Shown here: piece by piece, positions 42,767 through 50,843 of the stretch
Numbering within the stretch: position 1 is the first letter of the stretch
How the letters are laid out: each line of letters opens with the position of its first letter
From: Arthrobacter sp. OV608
GTDB taxonomy: Bacteria > Actinomycetota > Actinomycetes > Actinomycetales > Micrococcaceae
Assembly (NCBI GenBank): GCA_900110595.1
Contig: FOEZ01000006.1
Coordinates: forward strand, 124,001 to 188,000
DNA: 64,000 nucleotides
Reading direction: 5' to 3'
Program-made: the position numbers and the translations under genes
The notes under the pieces: model-generated
Databases searched by the model: none
Told to the model about the DNA's origin: nothing
What the model saw: the letters and a program-made list of their open reading frames with translations, nothing else

Positions 42767-43729
42767 ATGAAGAACCTGGACCTGAACCTGCTGCCCCAAC
42801 TTCAGGTCCTGCTGGAACTGCGCAACATCTCCCGGGCGGCGGAGCGGCTCCAGCTCAGCCAGCCGGCCACCAGCGCGGCGATGGCCAGGCTCCGGCGCCA
42901 TTTCGACGACGAGCTCCTGGTCCGCAACGGCCGCACCTATGACCTCACGCCCTTTGCCCAGTCGCTGGTCCCGCTGGTTGATGAAGCCATGCTGCACGTC
43001 CAGCGGGCCACGCGGGTGCGGTCCGGGTTCGACGCCGCCACCAGCGAGCGGGAGTTCATTATCGCCGCCTCGGACTACGCTGCGGCGCTCATCGTCGGGC
43101 CGCTGCGCGGAATCCTGCGGGAAGAAGCACCGGGCGTCTCGGTGGACTTCGTCCCCACCGCCGGCTCCGGGATCCAGGGCCAGATGGCTGACTACTCCAA
43201 GATCGACCTGCTGGTGGGGCCCACGGGGTACCAGATGCAGGGAGCCAGCAAGCAGCTCTTCCGTGACAGCTTCGTGGCCGTGGCCGACGCCGGCAACCCG
43301 CTGCTCCAGCAGCCCCGCCTGACCCTCGAAGACCTGACCGCGGTGCCGCACGCCGTCGGCTATTTCGGCGAGGGCATCAGCACCCCGGCGGACAAGCTGT
43401 TCGAGTCCCGGGGCATCCAGCGCCGGGTGGCGGCCGTGGTGGCCGGATTCCTGTCCCTTCCGCTCCTGGTTGAGGGCACGGACCTTGTGGCACTCGTCCC
43501 CCGGATGCTGGCCGGACGGGCGCAGCGCGGCGCGGACATCGTGGTGCTGGAGTTCTCCGGCGGGACCGAGGCGTCCCTCGTGGAGGCCATGTACTGGCAC
43601 CCGTCCCAGGCGGAGGACCCGGCGAGCGTGTGGCTGCGGTCCGTGGTCCAGCGCTCCTGTGCCAGGCTCCACGAGCTCTTCCCCGTGGATACCCATCCGG
43701 TGGCTATCCACGCGGCGGATACCCCATAA
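42767..43729 (+). CDS. LysR-family regulator
   Basis: A 320-residue regulator. The DNA-binding helix-turn-helix is LRNISRAAERLQLSQPATSAAMARLRRHF (about 18-46), followed by the NodD/NahR-type effector domain. The start MKNLDLNLLPQLQ is typical. It lies 66 bases after the GMC oxidase on the same strand and may regulate it. Its last codons carry a 19-base sequence repeated after the DoxX gene. Confidence 0.88.
   Translation: MKNLDLNLLPQLQVLLELRNISRAAERLQLSQPATSAAMARLRRHFDDELLVRNGRTYDLTPFAQSLVPLVDEAMLHVQRATRVRSGFDAATSEREFIIAASDYAAALIVGPLRGILREEAPGVSVDFVPTAGSGIQGQMADYSKIDLLVGPTGYQMQGASKQLFRDSFVAVADAGNPLLQQPRLTLEDLTAVPHAVGYFGEGISTPADKLFESRGIQRRVAAVVAGFLSLPLLVEGTDLVALVPRMLAGRAQRGADIVVLEFSGGTEASLVEAMYWHPSQAEDPASVWLRSVVQRSCARLHELFPVDTHPVAIHAADTP
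43705..43723. repeat. 19-base direct repeat, left copy (in LysR 3' end)
   Basis: TATCCACGCGGCGGATACC, itself partly palindromic (TATCC/GGATA), encodes the LysR tail IHAADT. The identical sequence recurs at 44457-44475 beyond the DoxX gene. Confidence 0.85.
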
Positions 43730-43865
43730 AGCCGCGGCTTGTACCCGCTGCCGGAGGGGGTACCCTGCATGATTCTCCCCCTGTGATGGGGTGGTTGCGC
43801 AGCCGTAGACTCGTGCTGACAGCGAGCCGGGCAGCGACCCGGGCAACCCCATAAGGAGGACTGTT

Positions 43866-44441
43866 ATGCGCAATGTAACCACCAGCCCCGAGGCGGCCGC
43901 CGCCGCACAGACCCTGTTCCGGGTGGGCCTGGGAGGCGTGCTCATCGCCCACGGATCCCAAAAACTTTTCGGCTGGTTCGGCGGGGGAGGCGTCGAAGGC
44001 ACCAGCAAGGGCATGCACGCCATGGGGTTCCGTCCCGCAAAACCCAGCGCCGTCCTCGCGGGTGTGGGTGAAGCAGGAGCCGGTCTGGCCTTGGCCTTGG
44101 GGCTGGCCACTCCTGCCGCCGGCGCCGCTGCCGCCACCACTATGGGTGTCGCCGCCAGCGTCCATGCCCCGAACGGCTTCTTCGCCCAGGAGGGCGGCCT
44201 CGAGTACCCGGCCGTGCTGGGCCTGGCAGCCGCCGCTTTCACGATCGGCGGCTCCGGCCTCTACTCCCTGGATGCGCTGACCGGCCACGTCCTGGACCGG
44301 CCCTGGATGCGGATCACCGCTTTGGCCGCAATCCCCACCGCCATTGCCATCCAGGTTTCCCGCCGGCGCAAGGCCCTCGCCGCAGACGCTGCAGCACCGG
44401 CCGCAGACACTCCTGCGGTCATCTCGACGGACGAGGGCTGA
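43866..44441 (+). CDS. DoxX-family membrane protein
   Basis: A 191-residue protein with four hydrophobic segments. The family opening is LFRVGLGGVLIAHGSQKLFGWFGGGG (about 17-42), followed by GVGEAGAGLALALGLATP and FFAQEGGLEYPAVLGL. ATAAGGAGG precedes the ATG. DoxX proteins are small inner-membrane proteins linked to redox homeostasis or quinone metabolism. The 19-base repeats on both sides suggest it entered as a discrete segment. Confidence 0.85.
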   Translation: MRNVTTSPEAAAAAQTLFRVGLGGVLIAHGSQKLFGWFGGGGVEGTSKGMHAMGFRPAKPSAVLAGVGEAGAGLALALGLATPAAGAAAATTMGVAASVHAPNGFFAQEGGLEYPAVLGLAAAAFTIGGSGLYSLDALTGHVLDRPWMRITALAAIPTAIAIQVSRRRKALAADAAAPAADTPAVISTDEG

Positions 44442-44456
44442 ACCTGTCCCCATGAG

Positions 44457-44475
44457 TATCCACGCGGCGGATACC
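44457..44475. repeat. 19-base direct repeat, right copy
   Basis: This is identical to 43705-43723. It reads as the tail IHAADT then TAG, mimicking the LysR C-terminus, and directly precedes the SDR fragment. Confidence 0.85.
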
Positions 44476-44476
44476 A

Positions 44477-44704
44477 CCTAGACCCAAGACGCCGTTCCCC
44501 TTCCCGCCCGCGGCCACCGAGGGCAACCTCCTCGCTCCCGACCATCCGATGCGGACCATCGCCGGCAGCATCCCGCTGGGCCGGATCGGGGCGCCCGAAG
44601 AAGTGGCAAAGTGCGGCCTGTTCCTCGCATCGGACGAGGCCTCATACGTCACCGGCGCCAACCTGATGGTCGACGGCGGCTGGTCGGCTGTGCTGCCGGG
44701 CTAA
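44477..44704 (+). pseudogene. Truncated short-chain dehydrogenase (C-terminal fragment)
   Basis: Reading the frame that ends at TAA 44702-44704 gives [20 protein letters not shown], then [14 protein letters not shown], the standard C-terminal end of an SDR. Translation upstream runs only to the 19-base repeat and then to a stop at 44453. No Rossmann motif or YxxxK is present, so it is a 5'-deleted gene remnant. An internal ATG at 44549 would give only about 51 residues. Confidence 0.8.
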
Positions 44705-44717
44705 CTGCCACCCCTTC

Positions 44718-44783
44718 CCCAACTAGGTAGCGCTAAGTGTCGTTTTGACGCTCGAAAACGACACTTAGCGCTACTCAGTTGGG
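44718..44783. repeat. Palindromic intergenic repeat, copy B
   Basis: The 29-base arms (44718-44746 and 44755-44783; core GCTAAGTGTCGTTTT) differ at two positions and flank an 8-base loop. The arm matches copy A at 11244-11272 closely. It lies between the SDR remnant and the convergent SDR gene and could terminate transcription from both sides. Confidence 0.85.
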
Positions 44784-44793
44784 TGGGGGGCGG

Positions 44794-45570
44794 TCAGCGC
44801 AGGGCGTCGGAGACCGACTTCGCGCCGCCGTGGGATGTCTGGCCGCCGTCCACCGGGATCTCGGCACCCGTCACGAAGGAAGACAGCGGGCTGAGAAGGA
44901 AGAGCACGACGGCGGCCACCTCCTCCACGGTCCCGGTACGTCCCAGCGGGGTTTCGGCCAGGGTGGCCTGCCGGAACTCAGGCTTGGCACCCGCCGTCAT
45001 GGGTGTTTCGATAAAGCCCGGATGGACCGTGTTGACCCGGATCCCGCGCGGGCCAAGTTCCATGGCTGCCACCTGGGACAACCCGCGGAGCGCCCACTTG
45101 CTCGCGGTGTAGGCCACTGGATAGTGCGCCGTGAGCCCGGCAACAGAGCCGACATTAACTATGGACGCTCCGCTGCCCATCAAGGGCGTTAGCGACTGGA
45201 TTCCCAGCAGGCTGCCGGCCACGTTCACTTCGTAAACCTTCTGCAGGTCGGCCACTGACGCCTCCAGCAGCAGGCTTCGCTGGGTGATGCCGGCATTGTT
45301 GACCAGCCCGTCCACCTGCCAGCCCTGGGACCGGATCCAGGCAGCGAGGCCGGACCACCCGGAGGCATCGCCCACGTCCAGTTGCCGGTATATCAGCGCA
45401 CCGGCCGAGGCCGAATGCTCCGTGCCCAACCCGGCAGGCATGTCCGCCGCCAGGTCGGTAGCGATCACCCGCGCCCCGGCCTCCGCCAGCAGGCGCGCCT
45501 CCTCGGCACCCTGGCCCTGCCCCGCGCCGGTGACCACCACCGTCCGGCCCTCAAGTTGAAGCGAAACCAC
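44794..45570 (-). CDS. Short-chain dehydrogenase/reductase
   Basis: A 258-residue classical SDR. The cofactor motif is TGAGQGQGAEEARLL (about 15-29), NNAG follows, the catalytic serine is in VGSVAG and the YxxxK pair in YTASKWALRGLSQV. It has DVGDASGW-type NAD preference. It is the last gene of the aromatic operon, one base after the FAH gene. It would oxidise or reduce a ring-cleavage or side-chain intermediate. Confidence 0.87.
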   Translation of the reverse strand: MVSLQLEGRTVVVTGAGQGQGAEEARLLAEAGARVIATDLAADMPAGLGTEHSASAGALIYRQLDVGDASGWSGLAAWIRSQGWQVDGLVNNAGITQRSLLLEASVADLQKVYEVNVAGSLLGIQSLTPLMGSGASIVNVGSVAGLTAHYPVAYTASKWALRGLSQVAAMELGPRGIRVNTVHPGFIETPMTAGAKPEFRQATLAETPLGRTGTVEEVAAVVLFLLSPLSSFVTGAEIPVDGGQTSHGGAKSVSDALR

Positions 45571-45571
45571 C

Positions 45572-46570
45572 CTAGATCCCGGACGGAGCCGCAGCGGCCA
45601 CCCGGTTGCGCGGCCGGGTCCGGGCCGGAACCCGGGTCACGGCCTCGCGCCGGGCGCCCACGGTGTTCTCGATACTGCCAATGCCTTCCACCGTCATCCG
45701 GACCACGTCGCCGGTTTTCAGCGGCGGCGGAGTCTGCGAACCGTTGCGTCCCCAGAGTTCGGCCAGGCAGCCGCTGCCGCACGTGCCGGAGCCCAGCACG
45801 TCGCCGGGCCGCACCACCGAGTCCTGCGACGCGTAGGCCACGAGCTCGGCGAACGGCCAGCCCATGTTGGAGAGCAGGTCCTGGCCGATGAGCTCGCCGT
45901 TGACCTCAACAGCCATGGAGATCGGCAGGAAGCCCTCGGCGTCGTGCCGGTCCTCGAACTCGTCCGCCGTGACAATCCAGGGGCCGAGCGTGTTGGCGAA
46001 ATCCTTGCCTTTGCACGGCCCGAGGCTGACCTTCATCTCGCGGCGCTGCAGGTCCCGCGCCGACCAGTCGTTGAGCACGGTGTACCCGAAGATGTGCCGG
46101 TGCGCCTCCTCCGCGCTCAGGTTCCGCCCGTCGCTGCCCGGAACGCGTCCGACGACGGCAGCCACTTCCGTTTCAAAGTCCAGGTCCGTACAGCCCGCCG
46201 GAATACCGATCACCTCGCCGGTGCCCGTCACTGTGTGCGGGTTGGTGAAGTAGAAGGTGGGCGCCTCGTACCATTCGGGCACCACGCCGGCCACGCCGTC
46301 GATGCTCTTCCGCACGCCTTCGACGTGTTCTTCGAACGCCACGAAGTCGCGGATGGTGGCGGGCACCAGCGGGGCGAGCAGGCGCACATCCGCCAGTGGA
46401 ACGGCGGCAGCGGAACCGATGACCTGACGGGCACGTGCCAGGGTCTCCTCGAGTCCCGCGTCGAGCAGCGTCTGGACGGACTGCCCTGCCGGCAGGGCAA
46501 AGCAGTTTCCGCCGTCCACAAAGCCGGACTCTGTCCCGCCGTCGTGATCCCAACGGGCAATCTTGACCAT
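45572..46570 (-). CDS. Fumarylacetoacetate hydrolase (FAH)-family protein
   Basis: A 332-residue protein from ATG 46570 with AGGA eight bases upstream; the longer open frame is not conserved. The FAH core has DLDFETEVAAVVGRVPG with the metal Glu ligands, GYTVLNDWSARDLQRREM, KGKDFANTLGPWIV and GSGTCGSGC. The family includes hydrolases, hydratases and decarboxylases of ring-cleavage products. It lies 11 bases downstream of the amidohydrolase gene. The specific reaction is not assigned. Confidence 0.88.
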   Translation of the reverse strand: MVKIARWDHDGGTESGFVDGGNCFALPAGQSVQTLLDAGLEETLARARQVIGSAAAVPLADVRLLAPLVPATIRDFVAFEEHVEGVRKSIDGVAGVVPEWYEAPTFYFTNPHTVTGTGEVIGIPAGCTDLDFETEVAAVVGRVPGSDGRNLSAEEAHRHIFGYTVLNDWSARDLQRREMKVSLGPCKGKDFANTLGPWIVTADEFEDRHDAEGFLPISMAVEVNGELIGQDLLSNMGWPFAELVAYASQDSVVRPGDVLGSGTCGSGCLAELWGRNGSQTPPPLKTGDVVRMTVEGIGSIENTVGARREAVTRVPARTRPRNRVAAAAPSGI

Positions 46571-46581
46571 GTACGTGTTCC

Positions 46582-47655
46582 TTATGCGTTGCGTCGGGCG
46601 GCCAGGGCGGCCGCCGCGGTGATGCCCAGCGTGCGTGCGTTGCCGCCCAAAACCCGGGTTTCGTCGTCGGATGACAGGCTGGTAGCCTGCACCTCGTCCA
46701 CGGGAAGGTCGGAGCCCATGTCGAACGGATAGTCCGAGCCCAGCAGTACCTGGTCCGGACCGGCCGCGGCTACGAGAGCCCGCAGTTCCGCGGGGCTGTG
46801 GACGAGCGAGTCGAAATACAGCTTCTTCAGGTAGGACGACGGCGGCTGGGCACAGCCGTGTGCCTCGGGCCGGACCTTCCACGCGCGGTCCGAGCGGCCC
46901 AGGGTGGTGGGAAGGTAGCCGCCGCCGTGCGCTGCCACAATTTTGAGCTCCGGGCGCCGGTCCAGGACGCCGCTGAAGATCAGGTGGGACAGGGCCACCG
47001 CGTTCTCGGCGGGCTGGGACACGGTGTTGGCAAGGTAGAAGCGGTCCAGCCGCTCATCCAGCGAGCAGCCGAACGGGTGCAGGAACACCAGGGCGCCCAG
47101 CTCCTCGGCCCGGCTCCAGAACGGCTCAAGGCGGGGGTCGGACAGTTCCACGGTGCTGCGCTCCGGGGCCCCGGGAGTAGCGGCGAACGAGCCGATTTCG
47201 ACGCCGAGCAGTCCGCACTCCAGCACGGCATGCTCCAGGGCTTCCACCATCAGGGCAGGGTGCTGGAGCGGGACCAAGCCCAGGCCATTGAGGCGGTCCG
47301 GCGCGCGGTCCACAAATTCGCGGACCGCCTGGTTGGCGGCCTTGACCAGTTGCAGGGCCAGTTCCTCGCCGGCGAAGTAATAGAAGTGCGACGGCGACGG
47401 GGAGACCAGCTGCACGTCCACGCCTTGAGCATCCATGTCCGCGAGCCGGCGGTCCAGGTCCGTCAGCTGAGGCCAGCGCTCCTTGATCATCCGGCCCGAA
47501 GCCGCCATCGATTCCGGTCCGTTGCGCCGCACCTCCAGGGCCTGCTGCGCGCCGAAGCCCTCGGGATCGGCCTCGGCCACGAGCTGCTGCAGGGCCGGAA
47601 GCAGGATATGGGCATGGACGTCAACGGTGGGGGCTTGAACAGAATCGGTGCTCAT
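46582..47655 (-). CDS. Amidohydrolase-2 family decarboxylase-like protein (ACMSD-like)
   Basis: A 357-residue metal-dependent TIM barrel. VDVHAHILLP gives HxH near residue 13-15, LVFLHPFGCSLDE and IVAAHGGGYLP supply histidines, and LLGSDYPFDMG gives the catalytic Asp. This is the pattern of aminocarboxymuconate-semialdehyde and resorcylate-type decarboxylases. It overlaps the FAD monooxygenase by four bases. Decarboxylation of a ring-cleavage product or aromatic acid is likely. Confidence 0.85.
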   Translation of the reverse strand: MSTDSVQAPTVDVHAHILLPALQQLVAEADPEGFGAQQALEVRRNGPESMAASGRMIKERWPQLTDLDRRLADMDAQGVDVQLVSPSPSHFYYFAGEELALQLVKAANQAVREFVDRAPDRLNGLGLVPLQHPALMVEALEHAVLECGLLGVEIGSFAATPGAPERSTVELSDPRLEPFWSRAEELGALVFLHPFGCSLDERLDRFYLANTVSQPAENAVALSHLIFSGVLDRRPELKIVAAHGGGYLPTTLGRSDRAWKVRPEAHGCAQPPSSYLKKLYFDSLVHSPAELRALVAAAGPDQVLLGSDYPFDMGSDLPVDEVQATSLSSDDETRVLGGNARTLGITAAAALAARRNA

Positions 47656-48776
47656 GCGGGTTCCTTAACGAGGCTGGAGATTGAATGCATGAGGCCGGGC
47701 ACATTGGCATCCCGGACGCCGTCGAGCATCCATTGACCCAACTGGACGGACGCGTTAACAACTGCCTTTGCCCTGTCCAGGCGGCGGTCGGTGAACTCTT
47801 TCCAGAGCGTCTCCGTAACGTCGTCGGCACTGATCAGGAGTTCGGCAAGCACAGCCGCATCCTCCATCGCCATGGCAGCACCCTGCGCAATAGTGGGCGG
47901 GCAGCTGTGCGCGGCGTCGCCGATGATGACGCTGCGGCCGCGGTTCCAAGGGCCGTCCACCAGGTGGGTGGTGAACCACGTGTAGTTGATGCGGGCGCCG
48001 TGGTCCAGGTTGGCGCGGATCTCGTTCCACGGTCCGCCGTAGGCTGCGGCGAGTTCAGCCATGATGCGGGGGCCGTCCTCGTGCTTGCGCTCCTGGGCCT
48101 TCTCCACCAGGTAGGCGTAGATGGTGTCAGGACCGGTGGGGCAGTAGCCGGCAATGAAGCACGGGCCGCCGTAGGTCAGGTCCGTGCGGACCACTTCCTC
48201 GGGGCGCTCCACGAAAGCACGCCAGATTCCCATGCCCGTGGACTGGGGTTCGACCTCGATGCCGATGGCCTTGCGGACGGCCGAGTGCAGGCCATCGGCG
48301 CCGATCAGCAGGTCGTAGGTGGCGCTGCCGCCGTCGGCGGTGCCCACGGTGACGGACCCGCCGTCGTCCGTTATTCCGGTGACGGTCCTGCCGTAGCTGA
48401 TGCGGGCGCCGGCCTTCTCGGCACGTTCGCGGAGGATGGCGGTGAGGTCCGGGCGGTACATGCCCATGGTGGCGGGAAGGTCCTCGCCGCCGGTGCGGAT
48501 GTCTTCGAGGACGGCGATGACGGTGCCGGCGGGGTCCGGGGCGCGCAGGCCCAGGGTGCTGAACCCGTAGCCCTTCGCCTCCACCTGGTCCCAGACGCCG
48601 AGCTGCCGGAGCACCCGCAGGGCGTTGCCCTGCAGGGTGATGCCGGACCCGAGGGTCTGCGGGGCGTCCGCCTTTTCGAGGATTTCGACCTGGATTCCGG
48701 CGTCGGCCAGGAGGATGGCTGCGGCCAGCCCAGCGGCTCCCGCCCCAACGATTCCGACGTTCTGTACTGCTGCCAT
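47652..48776 (-). CDS. FAD-dependent aromatic monooxygenase (salicylate hydroxylase-like)
   Basis: A 374-residue flavoprotein monooxygenase. NVGIVGAGAAGLAAAILL is the FAD motif (about 6-23), DLLIGADGLHSAVR the middle DG motif (about 155-168) and VIIGDAAHSCPP the GD motif (about 275-287). Such enzymes hydroxylate phenolic acids with NAD(P)H and O2. This provides the catechol-type substrate for the extradiol dioxygenase in the same operon. The ring substrate is not identifiable from sequence. Confidence 0.87.
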   Translation of the reverse strand: MAAVQNVGIVGAGAAGLAAAILLADAGIQVEILEKADAPQTLGSGITLQGNALRVLRQLGVWDQVEAKGYGFSTLGLRAPDPAGTVIAVLEDIRTGGEDLPATMGMYRPDLTAILRERAEKAGARISYGRTVTGITDDGGSVTVGTADGGSATYDLLIGADGLHSAVRKAIGIEVEPQSTGMGIWRAFVERPEEVVRTDLTYGGPCFIAGYCPTGPDTIYAYLVEKAQERKHEDGPRIMAELAAAYGGPWNEIRANLDHGARINYTWFTTHLVDGPWNRGRSVIIGDAAHSCPPTIAQGAAMAMEDAAVLAELLISADDVTETLWKEFTDRRLDRAKAVVNASVQLGQWMLDGVRDANVPGLMHSISSLVKEPA

Positions 48777-48849
48777 CGCTGACTCCTTTGTATTGACGGC
48801 GATACTGCTGGTGATTGTTGCTGTTTTAACTGAAGCTACCGGACGGGGA

Positions 48850-49884
48850 TTACCGGACGGCGATCGGGTTGACCGGTGATCCGACTGCCCCGGTGATGGG
48901 GAGCGGGGCTGCCGTCAGCAGGAAGTCGTACCTGCCGTCCGCCGCGCACGCCTCGGCCAGTCCGTCCGGGTCCCACATCTCGCCCAGGAACAGGCCAAGG
49001 TTGGGGATCGCGATCTGGTGCAGGGGCTGGAAGGCGGCGTCGAACTCGTTCGGACGGACCTCGAAACCCCAGGTGTCGGTGGCGATCCCGGCAATTTCGC
49101 TGCGGTGCAGCCAGGGCGCGGTAGTAAAGGACAGCCCCGGGGCTGATCCGCCCGCGTAGTCGCCCCAGCCGTCACGGCGGACCCGGGTGTACTGGCCCGT
49201 GCGGATTATCACGATGTCGCCCCGGCCCACGGTTGAGCTGGGGCCTTGGAGTTCGATGGTCCGCTGGAGGTGTTCCGGGGTGATCGCGAATCCGTCCGGC
49301 AGTTCGCCGTCGTTCCTTCCCAGCTCGGGGCCGAGCGCCCGGCCGACGTCGAGCAGCACGCCGCGGGTGACGATCTTGGCGGCGGCGGTTTCGATGCCGG
49401 TCAGCAGGTCGCCCTCGGAGGTGACCACGTCCCCGGCGGCGCGGCCGTTCCAGGCCTTGCCCTGGTCGAAGATGTGGCCCAGGCCGTCCCACTGCGTGGA
49501 GCACTGCAGCGGCATGGCGATGACGTCGTCCGCGCCGCCGAAGCCGTGCGGGAAGCCCTGGTTGCCGCGCTCGGCGTCTACCCCGGTGTCCGTCATGGTG
49601 TGGACGGGGTTGGTGCGGCGGCGCCAGCCCTTCTGCGGGCCGTTGGTGTCGAACGGCTGGGACAGCGAGAACGCCTCACCGGTCGTCACCAGTGCCGCGG
49701 CCTCGACGCGCTTGGCTGCGTCGATGAAGTTCAGGGTGCCCAGGACGTCGTCCTGGCCCCAGCGACCCCAGTTGTTGTGGGCCTGCGCCATCGCCCGGAT
49801 GCTGCCGAGCGGATCCTCACGCCGGATAACCGGGGAATCAGTTGATTCCCCGGTGCCGGTTGGTGCTGTGTCCTGGGTGGTCAC
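48850..49884 (-). CDS. Cyclase-family protein (kynurenine formamidase-like fold)
   Basis: A 344-residue member of the putative cyclase family. The metal-site region reads QCSTQWDGLGHIF (about 127-139), a variant of the HxGTHxD motif, with later GRGDIVIIRTGQ and AIPNLGLFLGEMWD. Members hydrolyse amides, enol lactones or ring-fission products. It overlaps the second FAH gene by four bases. The role is probably in the lower pathway of the same ring-cleavage route. Confidence 0.82.
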   Translation of the reverse strand: MTTQDTAPTGTGESTDSPVIRREDPLGSIRAMAQAHNNWGRWGQDDVLGTLNFIDAAKRVEAAALVTTGEAFSLSQPFDTNGPQKGWRRRTNPVHTMTDTGVDAERGNQGFPHGFGGADDVIAMPLQCSTQWDGLGHIFDQGKAWNGRAAGDVVTSEGDLLTGIETAAAKIVTRGVLLDVGRALGPELGRNDGELPDGFAITPEHLQRTIELQGPSSTVGRGDIVIIRTGQYTRVRRDGWGDYAGGSAPGLSFTTAPWLHRSEIAGIATDTWGFEVRPNEFDAAFQPLHQIAIPNLGLFLGEMWDPDGLAEACAADGRYDFLLTAAPLPITGAVGSPVNPIAVR

Positions 49885-50837
49885 TGGACACCTTCACGTG
49901 TGGTTTCGTCCTTGCAGTGGATGAGCTGGCTGCCCAGCCCGGTGATGGTGCCTTCCATAACGTCCCCGTCCTGGAGCAGCCGGCCCCAGTGCTGGCCGTT
50001 GCCGGCGGGGCTGCCGGTCAGCACCAGGTCGCCCGGGCGCAGCGGCATGATCTGCGACGCTTCGCTGACCAGCTTCGCCACACCGAAGATCATGTCCTGC
50101 GTGGACTCGTCCTGCATGGCTTTGCCGTTGACTTTCAGGGTGACCTGGACGTCCTGCGGGTCGCCGAAGAACTTGGCTGGGACCAGCAGCGGCCCGGTGG
50201 GCAGGAAGCCCGGGGCGTTCTTCGCGCGGTACCAGTCCGAACCGATGGCGGGCATGTCCTTGCGGAAAACGTACTCGCGGGTGGTGATGTCGTTGACCAT
50301 GGTGTAGCCGAACACGTGCTCCAGGGCCTCCTCGGGGGTAACCCGGAACGCCGTCTTCCCGATCACCGCCGCCAGTTCCAGCTCCCAGTCGTGGGACTTG
50401 GAGTAGGACGGCAGGGTGAGGTCGTCCGTGGCGGACGCGATCGCCGTCGGGAGCCCGATGAAGAAGTACGGCGTGCCCTGGCCCGCGCGCTTGTCCATCA
50501 TGGCGGCGGTCTTGGCGCGCACTTCCTCCTCGTCCTCGCCGGGTTCGCGGTGGGCTGCGGCAAGGTCGATGACGTGCTTGCGGTAGTTCGCGCCGGTCTG
50601 CAGGACCTGCGCGGGCTCCACCGGAGCAAGGATTTCGACGTCGGCCAGGGCCAGGCCGGTGTCCTTGCCGGCCGAGGCGGCCAGGCTGTCCAGCTGGGGT
50701 TCAGTGGTGTCCCAGTGCTCGATCAGGGAGTTGATGTCCCCGTCCAGCGGCAGGACCCGGCCTTCAACCAGCAGTCCGGCGCGGGCCTTGGCGTCGCCGG
50801 CTTCCTGGAACCGGATGAGTGCATAGGTTTCAGCCAT
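49881..50837 (-). CDS. Fumarylacetoacetate hydrolase-family protein (second)
   Basis: A 318-residue FAH protein. The motifs are GANYRKHVID, WELELAAVIGKTAF (metal Glu pair), FGYTMVNDITTREY, GSDWYRAKNAPGFLPTGP and LRPGDLVLTGSP. It is the 2-hydroxyhepta-2,4-dienedioate or acylpyruvase-like type. It is six bases after the extradiol dioxygenase gene, so it likely acts on the ring-opened product directly. Having two different FAH proteins in one operon suggests sequential hydrolase steps. Confidence 0.88.
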   Translation of the reverse strand: MAETYALIRFQEAGDAKARAGLLVEGRVLPLDGDINSLIEHWDTTEPQLDSLAASAGKDTGLALADVEILAPVEPAQVLQTGANYRKHVIDLAAAHREPGEDEEEVRAKTAAMMDKRAGQGTPYFFIGLPTAIASATDDLTLPSYSKSHDWELELAAVIGKTAFRVTPEEALEHVFGYTMVNDITTREYVFRKDMPAIGSDWYRAKNAPGFLPTGPLLVPAKFFGDPQDVQVTLKVNGKAMQDESTQDMIFGVAKLVSEASQIMPLRPGDLVLTGSPAGNGQHWGRLLQDGDVMEGTITGLGSQLIHCKDETTREGVQ

Positions 50838-50843
50838 GGTGTC

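Noticed and set aside
43730..43865. Riboswitch upstream of DoxX
   Set aside because: It has short GC palindromes (AAGCCGCGGCTT) but no known aptamer consensus that I can recognise.
42728..44242. 504-residue minus-strand open frame
   Set aside because: It is antisense to LysR and DoxX, both with recognised motifs and a strong ribosome site for DoxX.
46571..46882. Extended N-terminus of the first FAH protein
   Set aside because: It overlaps the amidohydrolase gene in another frame. The MVKIARWD start is typical and has AGGA upstream.
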